Positions 13,280-18,887 of a DNA stretch of 18,887 nt are shown one piece after another. Source of the stretch: Muribaculaceae bacterium. Lineage in GTDB: Bacteria; Bacteroidota; Bacteroidia; Bacteroidales; Muribaculaceae. The stretch is from contig WGUO01000038.1 in NCBI GenBank assembly GCA_014867205.1, positions 1-18,887 of the forward strand, given 5' to 3'. The position numbers were made by a program, and so were the translations under genes. Positions within the stretch are counted from its first letter, which is position 1. Each line of letters begins with the position of its first letter. Below the pieces are notes generated by a model. The model ran no database searches and had not been told where the DNA came from. It saw only the letters and a list, made by a program, of their open reading frames with translations.

Positions 13280-16129
13280 ATGAAAGAGAAAAACAGCACT
13301 GTGACAAATATAAAGGACCGGCCCGACACCGGGCGTACGATAAGCGTCAAGGGGGCCCGTGTCAACAATCTTAAGAACATCGACATAGACCTGCCTCTCG
13401 GCAGATTTATAGTAGTGACGGGCGTCAGCGGCTCCGGCAAGTCGAGCCTCGCGTTCGACACCCTTTACGCTGAGGGTCAGCGCCGCTATGTCGAGAGCCT
13501 GTCGGCCTATGCCCGCCAGTTTCTCGGCAGAATGTCGAAGCCTGAATGTGACTACATAAAGGGACTGCCCCCGGCAATCGCCGTAGAGCAGAAGGTGAAT
13601 ACCCGCAACCCGCGAAGCACTGTCGGCACAGCTACCGAGATTTACGACTACCTTCGCATGCTCTACGCCCGCATCGGCCACACATATTCGCCTGTGACTG
13701 GCGAGGAGGTGCGCAAGCACGGCATCGAGGATATAGTGAAGACTGTATTGTCATATCCCGAGGGCACGAGGGTCGCAGTGCTCACCCACCTGCGCATGCC
13801 GGCGGACCGCACGCCCGCGCAACAACTCGAGATACTCCAGAAACAAGGTTACTCAAGACTGGAACGCGACGGAGAGTTCATCATGATATCTGACCTGATA
13901 GCACAGGGTGGCGAAGACCCCGACACCGACCATTGCCGCCTGCTGATAGACCGGCTGGCCGTCTCAAACGACAAAGACGAGATTTCACGACTTACAGACT
14001 CAATAGAGACCGCATACTATGAAGGCCGCGACGAGGCCATTATCAAGGTATGGGGCAAAGACGGCGTGCATGAACACTGTTTCTCGCGTAAGTTCTCGGC
14101 CGACGGAATGGAGTTCCGCGAGCCGAGCGACCTGATGTTCAACTTCAACAATCCCTATGGCGCTTGCCCGACCTGCGAGGGTTTCGGCAAGGTACTCGGA
14201 GTGAGCGAGGAACTCGTGATACCCAACAAGACCCTTTCGGTCTATCAGAATGCCGTGAAATGCTGGAGCGGAGAGAAGATGAGCGAATGGAAAAAACGGC
14301 TGATACACCTCGCGCCCCGTTTCAACTTCCCTGTACACACACCCTATAACGAACTGACCGAGTCGCAGAAGGATTTTCTGTGGCACGGCAACACCCACTG
14401 GGAGGGAATCGACGGATTTTTCCGCTGGCTCGACACCCGTCTCGACAAGATGCAATACCGCGTGCTCAAGGCCCGCTACCGGGGGAAGACAACTTGTCCC
14501 GACTGCCGTGGCTCGCGCCTTCGCCCCGATGTCGAGTATGTCAAGATCGGTGGTAAATCAATAACCGAACTGGTGCGCATGCCTGTCAGCACTTTGGCCG
14601 AGTTTTTCGGCAACCTGCGTCTCAGCGAGACTGACGAGCGCATCGGCGCACGTCTTCTCACCGAGATCCGCCAGCGTCTCGGGTTCCTCAACGAGGTCGG
14701 GCTATCCTACCTCACTCTCGACCGACTCTCTTCGACCCTGTCGGGCGGCGAGAGCCAGCGCATCAACCTGGCGACATCGCTCGGAAGCTCGCTGGTCGGT
14801 TCACTCTACATTCTCGACGAGCCGAGCATCGGCCTCCACTCCCGCGACACCGAGAAACTGATCAAAGTGCTACGGAGACTTCAACAGATAGGTAACACAG
14901 TAGTAGTTGTGGAGCATGACGAGGACATCATGCTCGCTGCCGACGAGATTGTCGACATAGGCAAGGATGCAGGGCGCAACGGTGGCAAGGTTGTGCTCGA
15001 GGGCCATCTCAAGGATATACTCGAAGACGGAAAACACCACGACTCATACACGGTGGAATATCTTCGCGGCGAACGAAAAATAGAGGTTCCGAAGCGCCGC
15101 AGGGCATGGAAAAAATGCGTAGAGGTGGTTGGCGCGGCCGAGAACAACCTCAAGAACGTCAACGTCAAGTTTCCGCTCGGCGTCATGACGGTGGTCAGCG
15201 GTGTCAGCGGTTCCGGAAAGTCCACACTTGTCAAGGAGATACTATACAAGTCGCTGATGCGCGAACTCGGGGAGCCGGTAGGCGCGCCCGGCACACACCG
15301 CGAGCTGCGCGGAGATATACGCGACATCAAGGCAGTCGAGTTTGTTGACCAGAATCCCATCGGGACATCATCGCGGAGTAACCCGGCCACATACCTCAAG
15401 GCATACGACGAGATTCGAAAACTCTTCTCCGACCAGCAGCTGTCAAAGCAGATGGGCTTCACTCCGGCATATTTCTCGTTCAATACCGACGGCGGACGCT
15501 GCGAGGAGTGCAAGGGTGAGGGCACTATTACCATTCCCATGCAGTTCATGGCTGACATCGAGGTGGAATGTGAGTCCTGCCACGGCAAGCGGTTCAAGCA
15601 GGAGGTGCTCGATGTGGAGTATCGCGGCAAGAACATCTACGATTTCCTCGACATGACCGTCAACCAGGCCATAGAGTTTCTCTCGGAGACGCCCGGATCT
15701 CAGGAGAAGAAGATTATCGCACGACTGAAGCCTCTGCAGGATGTTGGTCTCGGCTATATCAAGCTCGGCCAGTCATCGTCGACACTCTCGGGCGGCGAGA
15801 ACCAGCGCGTTAAACTCGCCTACTTCATAGCCCAGGAAAAACAGACCGGCACACTGTTCATTTTCGACGAACCTACCACCGGACTTCACTTCCACGATAT
15901 ATCCGTGCTCCTGAAGTCACTCAACGGACTGGTGGATAAAGGAAACACTGTGCTGATCATCGAGCACAACATGGATATCATCAAGTCGGCAGACTGGGTG
16001 ATTGACGTCGGACCCGAGGGTGGTGAGGCCGGAGGCCGTATCGTCGCCGAGGGCACCCCGGAACAGATAGCTGCCAACCCGGACTCCTATACCGGCAAAT
16101 TCCTGACCGATAAACTTGACCATAAGTAA
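13280..16129 (+). CDS. uvrA: Excinuclease ABC subunit A
   Basis: A 949-residue UvrA, close to the usual 940. It has two ABC ATPase modules. The first has Walker A GVSGSGKS at 48-55, signature LSGGESQRI near 487, and Walker B ILDEPS with SIGLH. The second has GVSGSGKST near 641-649, signature LSGGENQRV near 835, and FIFDEPTTGLH. Two CxxC zinc modules are visible: CPTCEGFG with CPDCRG in the first half, and CEECKGEG with CESCHGKRF in the second (near 741). It finds bulky DNA lesions and loads UvrB in nucleotide excision repair. The ATG at 13280 gives a short polar N-terminus before the first ATPase. Bacteroidales often have two UvrA copies; this one has the canonical features. Confidence 0.96.
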   Translation: MKEKNSTVTNIKDRPDTGRTISVKGARVNNLKNIDIDLPLGRFIVVTGVSGSGKSSLAFDTLYAEGQRRYVESLSAYARQFLGRMSKPECDYIKGLPPAIAVEQKVNTRNPRSTVGTATEIYDYLRMLYARIGHTYSPVTGEEVRKHGIEDIVKTVLSYPEGTRVAVLTHLRMPADRTPAQQLEILQKQGYSRLERDGEFIMISDLIAQGGEDPDTDHCRLLIDRLAVSNDKDEISRLTDSIETAYYEGRDEAIIKVWGKDGVHEHCFSRKFSADGMEFREPSDLMFNFNNPYGACPTCEGFGKVLGVSEELVIPNKTLSVYQNAVKCWSGEKMSEWKKRLIHLAPRFNFPVHTPYNELTESQKDFLWHGNTHWEGIDGFFRWLDTRLDKMQYRVLKARYRGKTTCPDCRGSRLRPDVEYVKIGGKSITELVRMPVSTLAEFFGNLRLSETDERIGARLLTEIRQRLGFLNEVGLSYLTLDRLSSTLSGGESQRINLATSLGSSLVGSLYILDEPSIGLHSRDTEKLIKVLRRLQQIGNTVVVVEHDEDIMLAADEIVDIGKDAGRNGGKVVLEGHLKDILEDGKHHDSYTVEYLRGERKIEVPKRRRAWKKCVEVVGAAENNLKNVNVKFPLGVMTVVSGVSGSGKSTLVKEILYKSLMRELGEPVGAPGTHRELRGDIRDIKAVEFVDQNPIGTSSRSNPATYLKAYDEIRKLFSDQQLSKQMGFTPAYFSFNTDGGRCEECKGEGTITIPMQFMADIEVECESCHGKRFKQEVLDVEYRGKNIYDFLDMTVNQAIEFLSETPGSQEKKIIARLKPLQDVGLGYIKLGQSSSTLSGGENQRVKLAYFIAQEKQTGTLFIFDEPTTGLHFHDISVLLKSLNGLVDKGNTVLIIEHNMDIIKSADWVIDVGPEGGEAGGRIVAEGTPEQIAANPDSYTGKFLTDKLDHK

Positions 16130-16163
16130 CCGGAGGCGTTGTTGAACCGAAAATATATATCTT

Positions 16164-16616
16164 ATGAGAATACTTGCTTATGGATTCCTATCTGCGATAG
16201 CGCTGATATGCGCATTTTCGTGTACTCAAAAGAAGGATACAAGTCTTGCCGACGCCGCACGCGCCCTGTATGAAAAGAGTGTGGCGCTCAGCAACTTGTA
16301 CACTGACAGCATGAAGAACGCAAAAGATTCCGCAACAGTGCTCAGGCTGTCAGAGGAATTCGAGGAAGCGCTCACCAACCTCAACTTTGAGTATCCGGCA
16401 GATGCCGACATAGAGATGTCGGAGGGTGAAAACGACACGCTGGCTAACCTGAACCTGCGTTTCGCACATCTGCGCGACTCACTGCTCTACCGAATCGCGC
16501 ATCCATTAGTACTCGCTGCCGACAGTGTGGCCTCAGACTCCACAGCGGTCCCGGCTGACAATGCCGATATGGACGCACAAGCTACTTCGAGGAAGGCCGG
16601 CGCCCGGGGGCAATGA
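16164..16616 (+). CDS. Small putative lipoprotein, 150 aa
   Basis: The N-terminus is a lipoprotein signal peptide: a short basic start, a hydrophobic run, and AFSC with the lipidated Cys at residue 20. The mature part begins TQKKDTSLADAARALYEK and is mostly helical with many charged residues. No named domain is recognised. It starts 34 bases after the uvrA stop and may be co-transcribed. The last 35 bases overlap the end of the convergent U32 gene. The product is probably anchored in a membrane on the periplasmic or outer side. Confidence 0.75.
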   Translation: MRILAYGFLSAIALICAFSCTQKKDTSLADAARALYEKSVALSNLYTDSMKNAKDSATVLRLSEEFEEALTNLNFEYPADADIEMSEGENDTLANLNLRFAHLRDSLLYRIAHPLVLAADSVASDSTAVPADNADMDAQATSRKAGARGQ

Positions 16617-18384
16617 CATTCATCTCGCAGTTACGGCAGTCAAACTCAAGTCTGAACTCATGCGGGCCCGTCGTCATGGTCAAGGGTCCGGCATAACGTT
16701 CCCGGCGTCGTGCGTCAACACCCTTGTCGCAAAGACAGCAACCCAACTCGCGACGCACACAATAACGCGTCGTCATCACCACTGTATCATCATCCTGACG
16801 TCTCACCTCAAGGGCGTCAGGAATTTTTTTCACACCATGCTCGTCATAAAACCTACGGGCAAGTGAGTTTGCCACATTGTCGCGAGGGTCAAGCTCATGC
16901 GCAGGATAATTGACATCATGCTCGCTGCGCCTGTAGTCATAGCGATAGGTTGCATTATTTGCCTTGTCAAGAGCCTCCATGAGCCGACGCCGCAGCGCGG
17001 TGAGTTGCGATGCGGGTATGAAAGTCCCCGCAGCCAGCCGGTTCTCGAAATTGCCAAGTCTGTAGCAAGTGCCACCAAGTTTGGCGAACACAGGTCTTGG
17101 ATCCATTGGCTTACGAGCCTCGGACTTTTCACATTCGAGAGGAATACATACCGAGACACCGCGCTCGTCACTGGCTGTGACTCCGCTCTCATCAATCGCG
17201 ATGTCTACACGAAGAGCGCGTGCGGCGGTATCGTGGGCCATCATGTTCTGCCACTGCCGGTCGAGCGTGCGGTGAATCACCGCGCCCTTAGGAAGGACAA
17301 ACTGCCGTGACCCAATTATCCTCATTCCCTCAACACGGTTGACACCTACACCCTCGTATTCACCAGCCGCATTAAAAAAACTGATGCCGTCGCCATTATT
17401 GAGTTGCCGGGGAGAATCTATCACCTCACCCATAGACTTTGGTGTCCGAAGGGAGGCCATCTCCACCTTGCGCCGCCCGTCAAGAAAATATTCTGTGAAT
17501 CCACGGTTGAAACTCTTGCTGAGATCAGGAGTGAACATAATCTCAGACGTGCCAAATGAGGAACGGACATACTCGCCGGGATACTCCGCAATCACACGGT
17601 CAATGGCTGCCCGGTAAGCTGCCGTGACATTCTTTACATAGTCGGCATCCTTAAGACGACCCTCTATCTTGAATGACGAGACACCAGCCTTGATAAGCCG
17701 CTCAATAGAACGCAAGGCATTGAAGTCACGCAATGAGAGAAGGTAACGGTCCTTTTCGACAACCTCTCCCCTCCCGTTGCGAAGTGTGTACGGCATGCGG
17801 CACATCTGCGCGCATTCCCCCCGGTTGGCCGAGCGTCCGAGCGCAGTCTGGCTCGCTCCACATCTGCCGGAATAACTCACGCAGAGCGCACCATGCACAA
17901 AACATTCCACCGGCACTGAGACACTCCCGCATATACGCCGGATCTCATCGACCGAGAGCTCGCGGGCAAGGACAATCTGTGAGAAACCGACTTTATCGAG
18001 AAATCGGGCCTTCCCTAGCGTGCGTGTATCACACTGTGTGCTGGCATGCAACGCTATCGGCGGGATATTCATGCGCAACAGCGACATATCCTGCACTATA
18101 AGGGCGTCTACCCCGGCCTCATAGAGGTCACGGCAAAGCCGCTCGACCACGGGAATCTCATTCTCGTAGACAAGAGTATTGACAGTGATATATACACGTG
18201 CACGGAAACGGTGGGCAAACTCCACAACCTCACGTATATCCTCAATGCTGTTGGAGGCTTTTTTTCGGGCGCCATGAATTGGTCCGCCCATATATACGGC
18301 GTCAGCCCCGTGCAGTATGGCCTGAATTGCAACATTCTTGTCGGCAGCAGGGGAAAGGAGCTCAAGTTTGCGTGGCTGACACAT
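16582..18384 (-). CDS. U32 family protein, RlhA-like
   Basis: A 600-residue member of peptidase family U32, whose characterised bacterial members are RNA-hydroxylation proteins (TrhP for tRNA, RlhA for 23S rRNA) rather than proteases. The N-terminus has LELLSPAADKN, and ALHASTQ is at 111-117. The core has ECFVHGALC at 160-168, with C161, C168, C175, C191 and C195 suited to an Fe-S cluster. The length and long C-terminal part are more like RlhA than short TrhP. The C-terminus carries CC.C and CRNC, a possible zinc site. The start is 3 bases after the smpB stop, so it is coupled. The stop region overlaps the lipoprotein gene by 35 bases. Confidence 0.88.
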   Translation of the reverse strand: MCQPRKLELLSPAADKNVAIQAILHGADAVYMGGPIHGARKKASNSIEDIREVVEFAHRFRARVYITVNTLVYENEIPVVERLCRDLYEAGVDALIVQDMSLLRMNIPPIALHASTQCDTRTLGKARFLDKVGFSQIVLARELSVDEIRRICGSVSVPVECFVHGALCVSYSGRCGASQTALGRSANRGECAQMCRMPYTLRNGRGEVVEKDRYLLSLRDFNALRSIERLIKAGVSSFKIEGRLKDADYVKNVTAAYRAAIDRVIAEYPGEYVRSSFGTSEIMFTPDLSKSFNRGFTEYFLDGRRKVEMASLRTPKSMGEVIDSPRQLNNGDGISFFNAAGEYEGVGVNRVEGMRIIGSRQFVLPKGAVIHRTLDRQWQNMMAHDTAARALRVDIAIDESGVTASDERGVSVCIPLECEKSEARKPMDPRPVFAKLGGTCYRLGNFENRLAAGTFIPASQLTALRRRLMEALDKANNATYRYDYRRSEHDVNYPAHELDPRDNVANSLARRFYDEHGVKKIPDALEVRRQDDDTVVMTTRYCVRRELGCCLCDKGVDARRRERYAGPLTMTTGPHEFRLEFDCRNCEMNVIAPGRRPSSK

Positions 18385-18387
18385 AAG

Positions 18388-18840
18388 TTATTTCTTGAAC
18401 ATTCTGTCTATGGCGCGTCTGTCCTCGCGCTCGCGAATCGACTGGCGCTTGTCATACTGTTTCTTTCCCCTTCCGACCCCGATCATCATCTTGGCGAGTC
18501 CCCGCTCATTGATGAACACCTTGAGCGGGACAATGGTATAGCCGGGGTCCTCGGCTGCCTTGGCTATCTTCTGGATCTCCTTGCGGTTGAGAAGCAGCTT
18601 TCTGTCACGGCGCGCCACATGATTGTTGTAAGAGCCGTAGAAATACTCTGAGATGTTCATCCCCTTGACCCATACCTCGCCATTCTCCACGAGGCAATAG
18701 GTATCGACAAGCGATGCCTTGCCGTCGCGAATGGACTTTATCTCAGTGCCGGTAAGCACGATACCCGCCACATATGTGTCGGTGATCTCGTAATCAAACC
18801 GTGCACGTTTGTTCTTAATATTTACCTCGTTGGCTTTCAT
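18388..18840 (-). CDS. smpB: SsrA-binding protein SmpB
   Basis: A 150-residue SmpB with the family core: NKRARFDYEI at the start, GTEIKSIRDGKASL near 31-44, ISEY, the RDRKLLL motif, and ERGLAKMMIGVGRGKKQYDKR before a basic C-terminal tail. It binds tmRNA and places its tail in the empty mRNA channel of stalled ribosomes during trans-translation. The length is typical. The U32 gene follows after 3 bases, so both are likely in one transcript. The tmRNA gene itself is not in this window. Confidence 0.96.
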   Translation of the reverse strand: MKANEVNIKNKRARFDYEITDTYVAGIVLTGTEIKSIRDGKASLVDTYCLVENGEVWVKGMNISEYFYGSYNNHVARRDRKLLLNRKEIQKIAKAAEDPGYTIVPLKVFINERGLAKMMIGVGRGKKQYDKRQSIREREDRRAIDRMFKK

Positions 18841-18856
18841 ATTTTTATGATTTGTG

Positions 18857-18887
18857 CAAGCCTAAACTGATAAAATAGGTTGATAAA
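18857..18887 (-). promoter_or_regulatory. Possible smpB promoter
   Basis: On the minus strand TTTA (18884-18887), a 19-base spacer, then TAGGCTTG (18857-18864). This is close to TTTG-N19-21-TAnnTTTG with one mismatch in each box. It sits at the edge of the window, so the upstream context is missing. Confidence 0.3.

Noticed and set aside
14881..15636. A 251-codon minus-strand frame opposite uvrA
   Set aside because: The product is Ser/Arg/Pro-rich with no domain, typical of the antisense of a GC-richer gene.

Overview
The window looks like a Bacteroidales chromosome, perhaps Muribaculaceae or a close relative. The evidence is a TTTG-N20-TAATTTTG promoter of the Bacteroidetes sigma-ABfr type upstream of a tRNA gene, starts with little or no Shine-Dalgarno sequence, an IntDOT-like tyrosine recombinase with Ser in place of Arg I, and housekeeping genes (UvrA, RmuC, CobW-type G3E GTPase, SmpB, long U32 protein) with Bacteroidales-like sequences. 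The family assignment is inference.

The window has two halves. Positions 1 to about 10090 are the right end of an integrated mobile element that continues off the left edge. About 18 small genes lie on the plus strand, many with overlapping or abutting stops and starts, and run toward a convergent integrase gene. The integrase start faces a tRNA-Ser(CGA) gene whose 3' end points into the element, the usual geometry of tRNA-site integration. The roughly 220-base gap between them holds GGTGTACA repeats and a long inverted repeat, a likely attachment and recombinase-binding region. No structural, conjugation or replication genes are visible, so the window does not show whether this is a prophage, an ICE or an IME.

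Recognisable cargo includes an RNase H-like protein, a short radical SAM protein, a cytoplasmic PI-PLC-like phosphodiesterase, an Mrp/ParA-type ATPase with an unknown C-terminal half, and a Tad2-like (DUF2829) protein that may counter Thoeris-type defence. Two small Cys-rich proteins appear related to each other, and one of them is only 47 residues long. The remaining cargo genes are hypothetical. The segment from about 4580 to 7600 looks more AT-rich than its surroundings.

Positions 10091 to 18887 are ordinary chromosome: tRNA-Ser with a strong promoter, a G3E GTPase with a His-rich metal-binding loop, RmuC (convergent with the GTPase), UvrA (divergent from RmuC), a small lipoprotein, and an smpB-U32 operon on the minus strand. 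The U32 gene end overlaps the lipoprotein gene end. RmuC and UvrA relate to genome maintenance, SmpB and the U32 protein to translation and RNA modification, and the GTPase to metal handling.

The best leads are the Tad2-like gene, the compact radical SAM / small peptide / PLC-like / Mrp-like cassette, and the Cys-rich mini-protein pair. None is proven to be a new system from sequence alone.
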